From Chryseobacterium shigense (GTDB lineage Bacteria > Bacteroidota > Bacteroidia > Flavobacteriales > Weeksellaceae): DNA of 64,000 nucleotides. Positions 7,109 through 16,194 of the stretch are shown here, in pieces; position 1 is the stretch's first letter, and each line of letters starts with the position of its first letter. The translations under genes were made by a program, and so were the position numbers. The stretch covers positions 310,001 through 374,000 of the forward strand of contig NZ_FTNY01000004.1 in assembly GCF_900156575.1 (NCBI RefSeq), read 5' to 3'. The notes under the pieces are model-generated. The model saw only the letters and a list, made by a program, of their open reading frames with translations. It made no database searches and was not told the DNA's origin.

Positions 7109-10100
7109 ATGAAAAAATTACTCACACTCTCTATACAGAAGAGATGGCTGATGCTTGCCCTTTTCTTACTATTAGGAATTTTCGGATATTATTCATGGAC
7201 CAAGCTCTCTGTAGAGGCTTATCCAGATATTGCCGACACGACATCGCAGGTGGTGACCCAGGTTCCGGGACTTGCTGCCGAAGAAATAGAACAGCAGATC
7301 ACGATTCCTTTGGAAAGAGCACTCAACGGTTTGCCGGGAATGCACATCATGAGAAGCAAAAGTACTTTCGGGCTTTCTATCATTACCATGGTTTTTGATG
7401 ATGGCGTCGATGATTACTGGGCAAGACAGCGCATTCAGGAAAGACTTTCCGAGGCTGAACTTCCTTACAATGCACAGCCGGGCTTAGATCCTCTGACCTC
7501 TCCTGTGGGAGAAATTTACCGCTATATTATTGAAGGAAACGGCCAAAGTCTGAGAGAACTGACGGACCTGCAGAATTTCGTCATTATTCCAAGAATCAAA
7601 CAGGTAACAGGTATCGCAGATGTGACCAATTTTGGAGGAATCACGACCCAGTTTCAGATCGAGCTGGATCCTCAGAAGCTGGATCAATATGGACTTTCTT
7701 TATCTGAAGTCACTGAAACGATTACTAAAAACAACAGCAACGCAGGTGGAAGTATGCTCCCAAGAGGTGATCTGGCGTATGTAGTCCGGGGAATAGGATT
7801 GATCAAAGACTTAGATGATTTAGGCAAAATTGTGATCAAAACAGAAAAAGGGGTTCCGCTATTTTTGAATGATGTGGGAACTCTGAAGTACGGTAATCTT
7901 GAAAGGAAAGGAATTCTGGGGTATACCGATAGAGAAAGAAATTATAATGAAAGTACCGGAGGGATTGTACTCCTGTTAAAAGGCCAGAATCCTTCAGTAG
8001 TTCTAAAAGATGTTCATCAGGCTATTGAAGAACTGAACAGCAATATTCTTCCGGCTGGTGTCAAAATCCATCCTTATCTGGACAGAACCGATCTCGTTAA
8101 TACCACTTTGAGTACAGTCACCCATACTTTAACGGAAGGAATTGTTTTGGTGATCATTATCCTGATTGTATTTTTGGGAAGCTGGAGAGGAGCACTGCTT
8201 GTTGCCATTACCATTCCTTTGTCGCTTCTTATTGCATTTATCCTGATGTATTTCACGAATATTCCTGCTAATCTGCTGTCATTAGGCGCAATAGATTTCG
8301 GGATCATTGTAGACGGATCGATTGTGATGCTGGAAGTTATTTTAAAAAAGAGAGAAGAAGCTCCGGAAAAGGAACTGGAAGAAAAAACCATCATTCAGAG
8401 AGCAACAGAAATCGCAAAACCGATTTTCTTTTCTACCGTCATTATCATTACGGCTTATCTTCCCCTGTTTGCTTTTGAGCGGGTAGAAAAGAAACTCTTT
8501 ACTCCTATGGCTTTTACGATCGGGTATGCATTGCTTGGGGCACTGGCAGCAGCCCTGATTTTGATTCCCGGGCTTGCCTATGTTATTTACAGAAAGCCCC
8601 AGAAGATATTTCATAACCGCTGGCTCGAAAAAATAAGCAGTTTGTATGGTAAAAGAATTGATAAGATCATAAAGGCTCCTAAAAAAATACTGATTCCGGC
8701 AGGCATCATCCTTTTTTCCGCAGGACTGCTTTCTTTTATGGTGGGCAAAGACTTCCTTCCGGAACTGGATGAAGGATCTATCTGGCTTCAGGTACAGCTT
8801 CCTCCCGGAATTTCATTGGATAAAGCCAGGGAGATGAGTGATTCATTACGTACTCAGACGATGAAGCATTCCGAGGTTACTTATGTAATGGTACAGGCCG
8901 GAAGGAATGATGACGGAACAGATCCGTGGACGGCTTCCCATTTTGAAGTTTCTGTAGGCATAAAACCTTACAAAGAATGGGCATCAGGCAAAACCAAAGC
9001 GGATCTTATCAAAGAACTGGCTGATGATTATCAAAATATGTCGGGGTTTTCGGTAGGATTTTCACAACCTATGATTGACGGGGTTATGGACAAAATTTCC
9101 GGTGCGCACAGTGAACTGGTTGTGAAAGTATACGGTGATGATTTTGACGGAACCAGAAAAATTGCAGAACAGATTCTTTCTACTTTAAAAGCGATTCCGG
9201 GATCCGCAGATCTTGCTATTGATCAGGAACCGCCGCTTCCCCAACTTCAGATCATTGCAGACCGGGATAAAATTGCCCGGTACGGACTGAATGTTTCCGA
9301 TGTGGCAGACCTCATCGAAACAGCTTTGGGCGGAAAGGCTATTTCACAAATCTTCATCGGCAATAAAGTCTATGACATTTCATGCCGGTATGCCGAAAAT
9401 AGCCGAAATACTCCGGATAAGGTCGGAAATCTTATGCTTTCTTCAGCTTCAGGCGCCAAAATTCCGCTTTCACAAGTAGCTGAGATTAAATTGAGCACGG
9501 GAGAAAGTACCATTACCAGAGAAATGAATAAGAGACATCTCACCGTTAAACTGAATTTAAGGGATCGGGATCTTTCCTCCTTCCTGAAAGAAGCGCAGAA
9601 TACGATTGAAAAAAATATCCGCTACGATCATCAGAAATACCAGATCAAATGGGGCGGACAGTTTGAAAACAAAAACAGGGCTTATTCCCGATTGGCATTC
9701 ATTGTTCCACTTGCACTGTCTGTGATGTTCTTACTGCTTTACGGAGCCTTCGGAAGCTTCAGACAGGCGCTTGTTCTGATGAGTATTATTCCCCTTGCTT
9801 TGTTCGGAGGCATGCTGGCATTGAATGTACGGGGTATGACCTTAAATGTTTCTTCGGCAGTAGGTTTTATTGCCCTGTTCGGAGTAGCAGTACAAAACGG
9901 AGTTATTATGGTCTCTCATATCAATACGCTCAGAAAGCAGGGACTTAATTTGAAAACCTCTGTGGTTAGAGGAGCGGAAGATCGTTTCAGACCTGTATTG
10001 ATGACTGCTTCCGTTGCTGTGATCGGATTATTTCCGGCTTCACTCGCTACGGGAATAGGTTCTGATGTTCAGAGACCTCTGGCTACCGTGATTGTATATG

Positions 10101-10204
10101 GTTTGATGTTTTCAACGCTGCTTACTTTATTTATCCTGCCGGCGATCTATTATCTCGCAGAATATCATTTTGACAAACAAAAAATAAATTCGAATGAAAT
10201 CTAA
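7109..10204 (+). CDS. CusA/CzcA family heavy-metal RND efflux pump
   Basis: A 1031-residue proton-driven pump of normal family length with 12 predicted membrane segments and two large periplasmic loops. In TM4 the proton-relay motif is complete: Asp396, Asp402 and Glu409 in DFGIIVDGSIVMLE. The spacing matches the Asp/Asp/Glu triad of CzcA, which points to divalent Co/Zn/Cd rather than monovalent Cu/Ag, though the substrate is inferred. The C-terminal half has GFIALFGVAVQNGVIMVSHI. The gene follows the adaptor and overlaps the TolC-like gene by 11 bases, completing a CzcCBA-type tripartite system. Confidence 0.95.
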   Translation: MKKLLTLSIQKRWLMLALFLLLGIFGYYSWTKLSVEAYPDIADTTSQVVTQVPGLAAEEIEQQITIPLERALNGLPGMHIMRSKSTFGLSIITMVFDDGVDDYWARQRIQERLSEAELPYNAQPGLDPLTSPVGEIYRYIIEGNGQSLRELTDLQNFVIIPRIKQVTGIADVTNFGGITTQFQIELDPQKLDQYGLSLSEVTETITKNNSNAGGSMLPRGDLAYVVRGIGLIKDLDDLGKIVIKTEKGVPLFLNDVGTLKYGNLERKGILGYTDRERNYNESTGGIVLLLKGQNPSVVLKDVHQAIEELNSNILPAGVKIHPYLDRTDLVNTTLSTVTHTLTEGIVLVIIILIVFLGSWRGALLVAITIPLSLLIAFILMYFTNIPANLLSLGAIDFGIIVDGSIVMLEVILKKREEAPEKELEEKTIIQRATEIAKPIFFSTVIIITAYLPLFAFERVEKKLFTPMAFTIGYALLGALAAALILIPGLAYVIYRKPQKIFHNRWLEKISSLYGKRIDKIIKAPKKILIPAGIILFSAGLLSFMVGKDFLPELDEGSIWLQVQLPPGISLDKAREMSDSLRTQTMKHSEVTYVMVQAGRNDDGTDPWTASHFEVSVGIKPYKEWASGKTKADLIKELADDYQNMSGFSVGFSQPMIDGVMDKISGAHSELVVKVYGDDFDGTRKIAEQILSTLKAIPGSADLAIDQEPPLPQLQIIADRDKIARYGLNVSDVADLIETALGGKAISQIFIGNKVYDISCRYAENSRNTPDKVGNLMLSSASGAKIPLSQVAEIKLSTGESTITREMNKRHLTVKLNLRDRDLSSFLKEAQNTIEKNIRYDHQKYQIKWGGQFENKNRAYSRLAFIVPLALSVMFLLLYGAFGSFRQALVLMSIIPLALFGGMLALNVRGMTLNVSSAVGFIALFGVAVQNGVIMVSHINTLRKQGLNLKTSVVRGAEDRFRPVLMTASVAVIGLFPASLATGIGSDVQRPLATVIVYGLMFSTLLTLFILPAIYYLAEYHFDKQKINSNEI

Positions 10205-11453
10205 CATCATTTTCACCATATCCCTTGGGCTTCTATTTCAAATTCCCCTGAATGCCCAGGAGAAAGAAACTTTAAATTTTGCTTCTTATCTGAATAAGGT
10301 CAGAGAAAACAATCTAAGCTATGCTGCCCAAAAATATACTATCAGTATGGCAGAAGCTTCTATCCTGACGGCGGGAATGTTTCCGGATCCCCAGCTGGAA
10401 ATGGAAACCTCAGATAATGGCGTTTCAAAAAAAATGGGATATACCATCGGAACTTCATTAAGCTGGACTCTGGAACTTGGTCAGAAAAGAAAAGCGAGGA
10501 TAGAGACCGCAAAAAATCAGGCTGACTATTCTAAGCTTCAGTTACAGGACTTTTTAAGAAATCTGATTGCGGATGCCTCTGTTGGATATATTGAAGCTTT
10601 AAAAACAAAAGCGCTCATTGACGTTCAGAAAGATTCTTACCTCAGCATGCATCAACTTGCAAAATCCGACAGCATCAGATACAGGCTGGGGGCCATTTCT
10701 CAGGTCACATCCAGGCAAAGCAGACTGGAAGCCTCATCTTTACGGAATGATCTCTATAAGGCAGAAAGCATCAGCAGGCAATCATTATCAGCACTTTCTA
10801 TATTTCTGGGAAGTGATCAGCAAGAAAAAAACATTAGTGGAAACTTCAAGGCTTTTAACAGAGACTTTAATCCTGAAGATCTTATTTTGGAGGCTGTCAA
10901 TACCAGATCTGATCTTCTAGCCTCAAAACAGAATATCAATACGGCGACCAGCCTGATTAAGCTTGAAAAGGCAAACCGTGTCATTGATTTGGGATTAAGT
11001 TTAGGCGCGGAGCATACGACCTGGGCAACCAATGAAATTGCTCCTTCACCTGCTGTGAACGCCATAAAGCTGGGAGCCAGCATTCCTCTGAAGTTTTCAA
11101 ACCGAAGAAATGCTGATCTGAAAATCGCAGAAATGGGACGTATGCAGGCAGAAACCGAGTATAAACAGATCGAAAACAGCATCCGCACAGAAGTTATGCA
11201 GGCTTATTATCAGTATCAGGCGACACAGAAACAGCTGCAACAATTTGATCACGGAATGCTCTCGGAAGCCAAAAGTATTCTGGATGGCATCATTTATAGT
11301 TATCAGAGAGGTGAAAGTTCTATTCTGGAAGTTTTGAATGCACAGAGAACCTATAATGATATCAGACAACGCTATATTGAAACGCTTGCAGATAATGCGG
11401 TGGCGCTTATTGAATTGGAGAGAAAAACAGGGATCTGGGATATTGATTTTTGA
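10194..11453 (+). CDS. TolC-family outer-membrane efflux protein (CzcC-like)
   Basis: A 419-residue protein with a signal peptide (ends at LNAQ) and two tandem OEP-type repeats of long helices and short strands. Examples are the helix around SMAEASILTAGMFPDPQLEM in the first repeat and IRTEVMQAYYQYQATQKQLQ in the second. The start overlaps the pump gene by 11 bases, indicating translational coupling. It would form the trimeric outer-membrane duct of the metal-efflux system. No terminator is evident directly after it; an interspersed repeat starts about 50 bases downstream. Confidence 0.93.
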   Translation: MKSNIIFTISLGLLFQIPLNAQEKETLNFASYLNKVRENNLSYAAQKYTISMAEASILTAGMFPDPQLEMETSDNGVSKKMGYTIGTSLSWTLELGQKRKARIETAKNQADYSKLQLQDFLRNLIADASVGYIEALKTKALIDVQKDSYLSMHQLAKSDSIRYRLGAISQVTSRQSRLEASSLRNDLYKAESISRQSLSALSIFLGSDQQEKNISGNFKAFNRDFNPEDLILEAVNTRSDLLASKQNINTATSLIKLEKANRVIDLGLSLGAEHTTWATNEIAPSPAVNAIKLGASIPLKFSNRRNADLKIAEMGRMQAETEYKQIENSIRTEVMQAYYQYQATQKQLQQFDHGMLSEAKSILDGIIYSYQRGESSILEVLNAQRTYNDIRQRYIETLADNAVALIELERKTGIWDIDF

Positions 11454-11500
11454 TGATGAGTGTATTTATAGGGTGAGATTTTGGGTGGGTTTTCATTGTT

Positions 11501-11552
11501 AACCACCCCGTCAAAAATTCTTTGAATTTTTGACACCCCTCCATGGGAGGGG
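11501..11552 (+). repeat. Interspersed double-hairpin repeat, copy 1
   Basis: Two consecutive perfect hairpins: 11511-11533 (arms TCAAAAATTC / GAATTTTTGA, loop TTT) and 11536-11552 (arms CCCCTCC / GGAGGGG, loop ATG). They are preceded by ACCACCCCG. A second copy in opposite orientation lies at 27822-27872 with only two substitutions over about 50 bases. It is non-coding and sits between genes, consistent with a REP-like mobile or terminator-type element. Confidence 0.85.
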
Positions 11553-11685
11553 AATGGTCGCAGTTTGAATAGTAAGCTTATTTTCACTTGGGTGTATTAT
11601 ACTGAATAACAATATTTAGTCTTTAATTTAAATAGACTTTCTATGCGATAAGTATTGTACTTGAAAAATTTAAGAAGTCTGGAGT

Positions 11686-12168
11686 CTATTTCTTTTTTGA
11701 AGTAGGCTCTTCTTTCTTTTTAAACTGGGTTTCATACATAGCAATCCATTCGTCCAGCGTTATTTTCTTGCTGACCTCAGCAATAAGTTCAAAAGGAATA
11801 TCATCCATTTTCTTAAAGCGGATACATGATTTCCCCATATCCAGCTTTCTTTTGGAATACTTTGGATATTCAGCAACGAACCATTCCAGCAATTGAGGAT
11901 CTGCATACATTCCCATGTGATACAATGCAATAAAATTCTTTTGCGAAGCTAATGCTATAAATGGCAAAGGTGAACCTGGCGTACAGTGATAGCCTGCAGG
12001 ATATCTTTCCAGTGGAACTGCCCAACCTACCATACCATAAGCAGTAGTTTCCTGAAAGCCTTCCGGCAAATGATCATTCACGGTATCGAAGAACTTTTTG
12101 AATACCTCCTGTCTTTCCTCAGGGATTTTTGAGATATAATCGGCTACAGAGTCTGCTGGAATTTGCAT
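11686..12168 (-). CDS. DUF1801 domain protein
   Basis: The start chosen is the ATG at 12168 because the protein then opens MQIPADSVADYISKIPEERQ, the normal beginning of DUF1801 proteins. A TTG further upstream would extend it by nine residues into promoter-like sequence. The fold continues with GMVGWAVP, the FIALASQKNFIALYHMGMYA strands and DMGKSCIRFKKMDDIPFELI near the end, and a Lys-rich tail. DUF1801 is related to YdhG proteins; the function is unknown. It is a single gene, opposite in direction to the efflux operon and ahead of the T9SS cargo gene's terminator. Confidence 0.88.
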   Translation of the reverse strand: MQIPADSVADYISKIPEERQEVFKKFFDTVNDHLPEGFQETTAYGMVGWAVPLERYPAGYHCTPGSPLPFIALASQKNFIALYHMGMYADPQLLEWFVAEYPKYSKRKLDMGKSCIRFKKMDDIPFELIAEVSKKITLDEWIAMYETQFKKKEEPTSKKK

Positions 12169-12224
12169 GTTCAATTCAATTTTATGATCTTCCAAAATAA
12201 CAAAATTTATGGATATGTTGAATG

Positions 12225-12258
12225 AAAAAAAAACGGCAGTACATCAATGCACTGCCGC
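12225..12258 (-). terminator. Rho-independent terminator after the FN3/T9SS gene
   Basis: On the minus strand CGGCAGT and ACTGCCG form a strong stem with further pairing in the loop, followed by nine T. It lies about 25 bases past the stop at 12284. Confidence 0.85.
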
Positions 12259-12283
12259 TTAATTTTATTGATCGTAAAAAAAA

Positions 12284-14080
12284 TTATTTTTTGACTGCTT
12301 TCACCGTAGACTGTGAACCGTCTTTGAAATAGATCGTAACAAAATATAGTCCAGTATTCAGTACACTTAAGTCAAGTTCCTTCAAAGCTCCTGTAAAAGT
12401 TTTTACAGTTCTTCCGGAAGTGTCTCCTACGGTTACAGACTTCACCTCTCTGCTGTCTGAGATATACAGAATATCTTTGAATGGATTAGGATGAACTGAT
12501 GCTTTCTTCACTCCTTCTTTTATTTCTGAAGTACTTAACAGAGCACTTTCCACCTTAAAATTATCAACATAAAAATTATAATCAGGATCATCATTCACGG
12601 CTCCGTCCGTTCCGTAAAAAGCAAATACGGTGTTGGCACTGTTGTATCCCGTTAAATTATAAGAATATTGAGTCGAAGTATTGGTGGGAGCATTGGCCTC
12701 ATTCCATGTTTCAAGAATGGTCCATGTTGTTCCTCCATCGTTCGATACCAGGAAATGAACAACGTCATCAGATCCCATAGGTGAAGCAGCGGTACTAAAA
12801 TAGGCCGTTACACCATAATCAAATTTCACTTTGTAAGAACCTGCGGACAGATTAAACGGTAATGTTTTAAGCCAGCCTGTTCTTCCGGTAGTATATAAGT
12901 TGATCGTTGCTGATCCGCCAGACCCGACTCCTAAAAAGCCACCCGACACCCAATAGGGAGTGGTCCCGGTAGGAGCTGTTGCAGGAGTTCCCCCCGAAAG
13001 TCCAGCCGTCCAGCATGTTCCCGGGAAGCTGCTGAAATCATGAGTATACGAAGGGACAACCGTACCACACAGTGTGGTAAATGTTCCCGACAATGACCAA
13101 CCGCTCTGTGCCGTTGCCGTACTGCAATTACTTCTTACCCAGTAATAGTAGACTGTACTTGGTGATAAAGAGGGAATCGTAAAGGAATTTCCTGTTACTC
13201 CCTGATGATTAGGTACTGTCGTACTTGTTGGTGCTGTATTAGTCGTACTGTAATACACATCATAGCTCACCGCCTGAACACTTCCCGGAATTGTCCATGA
13301 AACCTGGGCAGAAGTTGAGCTAAGCGTCCCTACAGGCTGAAGTGTAGGAGCTACACAGTCGGTATAAGCATCGGCAGAGAAGGCGAAAATATTGGCAATT
13401 CCAGTCCCCCCAACTTTAGCTACGGTAACACTTTGAATAGGTTTTGTCTGATTGGCAGCATCTATCGTTAAGACAGACTGGTACAGTCTTGGATTTGTAG
13501 AATTCGGTTCCAGAACGTTATTACTTCTGTTAATTCTTCCAATTCCCTGGACTGCATAACTTGTTCCTCCATACCAGTCGGAGATCGCTACTCCGGAAAA
13601 TGTCTGAGAGGTAGCATCTGTAAAGTTGACAGTTACATTCACTGTACACGTTCCGCTTCCTCCAGTGGAAAGCATATAGACTTTAAAAGCGGGAACAGGG
13701 GTGATAAATGATAGGGTTCCACTATTGCTTCCTGTAGTATTACTGGAAATTTTTAAGGAATTGTTTCCATACAAATCTCCCAGTTTAAAGCTCAGTCCCG
13801 GTGTAGACGCCACTGCAGAATTAATAATTCCATTAACAGGAAGTCCGTAGGTAATGGGGGTACTTGTAGAGGTAAGCTTAAAATCCCTTGCAACAAATGC
13901 AAACGACACGCCGTCAACATCTTCTGTAGTAGACGTCATTGCGGACCCTACATCGTTGGCAATAACATCTGCCGTATATCCGGACTGGACTGGCATGGTT
14001 TGAAAATTTTGGGCATTCATCGCTGATGCCGCAAAAAGAGTCACAATAGGAAGGACTCTCAATGGTAAATGTATTTTCAT
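12284..14080 (-). CDS. Secreted fibronectin type III protein with T9SS type A sorting tail
   Basis: A 598-residue protein with a signal peptide ending at MNAQ. The first 240 residues are a Ser/Thr/Gly-rich beta domain. A fibronectin type III domain follows (about 242-337; CVAPTLQPVGTLSSTSAQVS through YYYWVRSNC). Then comes a jelly-roll-like domain (about 345-515) with the TWTILETWNEA and YNFYVDNFKVE strands typical of MAM/choice-of-anchor folds. The last 75 residues are a T9SS type A tail (VHPNPFKDILYIS ... SVLNTGLYFVTIYF ... KAVKK). It is probably exported and anchored at the cell surface. Its ligand cannot be guessed. Confidence 0.88.
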   Translation of the reverse strand: MKIHLPLRVLPIVTLFAASAMNAQNFQTMPVQSGYTADVIANDVGSAMTSTTEDVDGVSFAFVARDFKLTSTSTPITYGLPVNGIINSAVASTPGLSFKLGDLYGNNSLKISSNTTGSNSGTLSFITPVPAFKVYMLSTGGSGTCTVNVTVNFTDATSQTFSGVAISDWYGGTSYAVQGIGRINRSNNVLEPNSTNPRLYQSVLTIDAANQTKPIQSVTVAKVGGTGIANIFAFSADAYTDCVAPTLQPVGTLSSTSAQVSWTIPGSVQAVSYDVYYSTTNTAPTSTTVPNHQGVTGNSFTIPSLSPSTVYYYWVRSNCSTATAQSGWSLSGTFTTLCGTVVPSYTHDFSSFPGTCWTAGLSGGTPATAPTGTTPYWVSGGFLGVGSGGSATINLYTTGRTGWLKTLPFNLSAGSYKVKFDYGVTAYFSTAASPMGSDDVVHFLVSNDGGTTWTILETWNEANAPTNTSTQYSYNLTGYNSANTVFAFYGTDGAVNDDPDYNFYVDNFKVESALLSTSEIKEGVKKASVHPNPFKDILYISDSREVKSVTVGDTSGRTVKTFTGALKELDLSVLNTGLYFVTIYFKDGSQSTVKAVKK

Positions 14081-14485
14081 GATTGTTTTTTATTATCGCC
14101 TAAATTTAATAAAAAACACAATACAAAACAGATATTTTTATTAAATAACCAATAATACATCAATAACATTAAGATATCAATATATTCAACTATATACAAA
14201 AATTATTTTCTGACCAAATATTTTATTCACATTTTAATGTATTATTTTAACAATTTCATTCATTTTGACCCATTACCGATCTAGAATGGGCAATATTTTT
14301 TAACAATCTGATGGCCAGGATCAAGCATAAAATAACAAGGATTACGTTTTCAATTAAAAGAACGAGTAACAATCAATTTTAATTCACTGATTTTCAAAAC
14401 AATTAAAAAGCACTCAAAATGGACAACAGGTTATTTTATTATTGAGAAATTAAATCTTATTTTTGCCATACAAATTTTTTGAACA
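14081..14485. other. AT-rich divergent intergenic region
   Basis: This 405-base gap separates the T9SS cargo gene (minus) from the aminotransferase gene (plus). It is very AT-rich and holds no ORF. A TATTTTTG -7 element for the plus-strand gene lies at 14458-14465, and a TAAATTTA-like element reads toward the minus-strand gene close to 14120. I see no other structure. Confidence 0.5.
14458..14465 (+). promoter_or_regulatory. Promoter -7 element for the aminotransferase gene
   Basis: TATTTTTG matches TAnnTTTG perfectly and lies 20 bases before the ATG at 14486. Confidence 0.6.
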
Positions 14486-15691
14486 ATGCCAAATATTTCA
14501 AACAGAGCACAGCATATGCCGGCATCACCGGTAAGAAAACTGGTTCCTTACGCTTTAAAAGCGAAACAAAAAGGAATAAAAGTATATCACCTTAATATCG
14601 GGCAGCCTGATATTGAAACACCGGAAACCGCTTTAAATGCTTTAAAGAACATTGATCTTAAAGTATTGGAATATGCACTTTCTGAAGGTAATATAGAATA
14701 CAGAAGTGCCCTTACAGAGTATTATCATACTTTAGGTTTTTCAGACCTTACGCCTGATAATTTCATTGTAACGAATGGAGGTTCTGAAGCACTCAACTTC
14801 GCGATTTCTACCTTATGTGATGACGGTGATGAGGTAATTATTCCTGAGCCTTATTATGCTAATTACAATGGTTTCACCAGTACATTCAACGTGAATGTCG
14901 TAGCGGTTCCATCTACTATTGATACAGGTTTTGCCCTTCCTCCGATCGAAGAATTTGAGAAAAAAATTACAGAAAAAACAAGAGCAATCGTGATCTGCAA
15001 CCCGGGTAATCCTACAGGATATCTTTACACTCGTGAGGAACTCCAGCAGCTAGCTGAAATTGCTTTGAAATATGATATCGTGATCATCTCTGATGAAGTA
15101 TACAGAGAATACGTTTATGATGGAAAGCAGCAGATCTCTATGCTGGATTTCCCTGAACTTAGTGAAAATTGCATTATCATTGATTCAGAATCCAAGCGTT
15201 ATTCCATGTGTGGGGTAAGAATCGGATGTATGCTGACCCGTTCTAAAAAGATCCATGATGCAGCGATGCTTTTTGCACAAGCCAGATTAAGTCCGGTTCT
15301 TCTGGGACAGATCGCAGCGACAGCAGCTCATCAGAATGACGGTGCCTACATCAGAGCGGTAAGAGAAGAATACACCCACAGAAGAAATATTCTGGTAGAT
15401 CTTCTGAATTCTATTCCAGGAGTAATCTGCCCTAAACCAAGGGGAGCATTCTATTGTGTTGCCGAGCTTCCGGTAGATGATACTGAGAAATTTGCCCAGT
15501 GGTTATTAGAAAAATACGCTCTTAATAATGAAACGATCATGGTAGCTCCGGCAGGAGGTTTTTACAGTGACCCGGAATTAGGAAAAAAGCAGGTAAGAAT
15601 TGCTTACGTACTGAAAGAAGAAGATCTTAAAAGAAGTGCTGAAATTCTTAAACAAGCGCTGAAGAAATACAGAGAAGAATTTAGTCTTTAA
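14486..15691 (+). CDS. PLP-dependent class I/II aminotransferase
   Basis: A 401-residue fold-type I aminotransferase of normal length. It shows YHLNIGQPDIETPE near the N-terminus, TNGGSEALNFA for cofactor phosphate binding, CNPGNPTGY, SDEVYREYVYDG, the PLP lysine Lys237 in SESKRYSMCGVRIG, and a closing VRIAYVLKEED. The sequence is closest in type to aspartate or aromatic aminotransferases of the AspC class, but substrate specificity cannot be read with confidence. It is followed 10 bases later by a small lipoprotein gene and then murB, probably one transcript. Confidence 0.92.
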   Translation: MPNISNRAQHMPASPVRKLVPYALKAKQKGIKVYHLNIGQPDIETPETALNALKNIDLKVLEYALSEGNIEYRSALTEYYHTLGFSDLTPDNFIVTNGGSEALNFAISTLCDDGDEVIIPEPYYANYNGFTSTFNVNVVAVPSTIDTGFALPPIEEFEKKITEKTRAIVICNPGNPTGYLYTREELQQLAEIALKYDIVIISDEVYREYVYDGKQQISMLDFPELSENCIIIDSESKRYSMCGVRIGCMLTRSKKIHDAAMLFAQARLSPVLLGQIAATAAHQNDGAYIRAVREEYTHRRNILVDLLNSIPGVICPKPRGAFYCVAELPVDDTEKFAQWLLEKYALNNETIMVAPAGGFYSDPELGKKQVRIAYVLKEEDLKRSAEILKQALKKYREEFSL

Positions 15692-15701
15692 AATATAATC
15701 T

Positions 15702-16190
15702 ATGGTGCCGGCAATAAAAAATACTTATCTGAAACTTCTGTTTTCAATATTTTTGTTGCCGGTATTTTTTTCCTGTGACAAAAAAAAGAAAGACATCCCC
15801 TTTCCTTCACAAAATTCTGATGAAATAACGTTCATCAGTATATCCAATATCGGAGGAGATGAGGGCGATTATAAGATCATCAAAGTCACCCGGGATTCCA
15901 TCCATGCAGAGAAGGGCATAACGGCCCGCAGGACGCATCAGGAATGGCATTCAGCGATCAGTGTACCGATCTGGAAACAGCTGATCTCTTCGATCAAGAC
16001 TAAAGATCTTGATGAGATCAAAAGTTCTCCCAGCCAACAGTCTGTAGACGGCATCGACGAAACTTTTCAGATCAGAACTCCGAAAAAATCACATATTTAC
16101 GTTAACTCTTATGCAGATACGCTTCATTACAAACAGCTGAAGCAATTTAAAGAACAACTCAACATCATTCTTCCAACAGAATACCAATAA
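15702..16190 (+). CDS. Small putative lipoprotein, unknown function
   Basis: A 162-residue protein I do not recognise. Residues 10-25 form a hydrophobic signal ending in a lipobox-like FFSC followed by DKKKKD, so it is probably a lipoprotein. The basic stretch after Cys argues for periplasmic retention and against surface export. The remainder is a small beta-rich domain (EITFISISNIGGDEGDYKII near the start). It sits 10 bases after the aminotransferase and 4 bases before murB, so it is cotranscribed with both, but nothing ties it to either pathway. Confidence 0.75.
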   Translation: MVPAIKNTYLKLLFSIFLLPVFFSCDKKKKDIPFPSQNSDEITFISISNIGGDEGDYKIIKVTRDSIHAEKGITARRTHQEWHSAISVPIWKQLISSIKTKDLDEIKSSPSQQSVDGIDETFQIRTPKKSHIYVNSYADTLHYKQLKQFKEQLNIILPTEYQ

Positions 16191-16194
16191 AAAT

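Noticed and set aside
10817..11188. 123-residue minus-strand frame inside the TolC-like gene
   Set aside because: It is antisense to a well-supported outer-membrane efflux gene and shows no recognisable domain.
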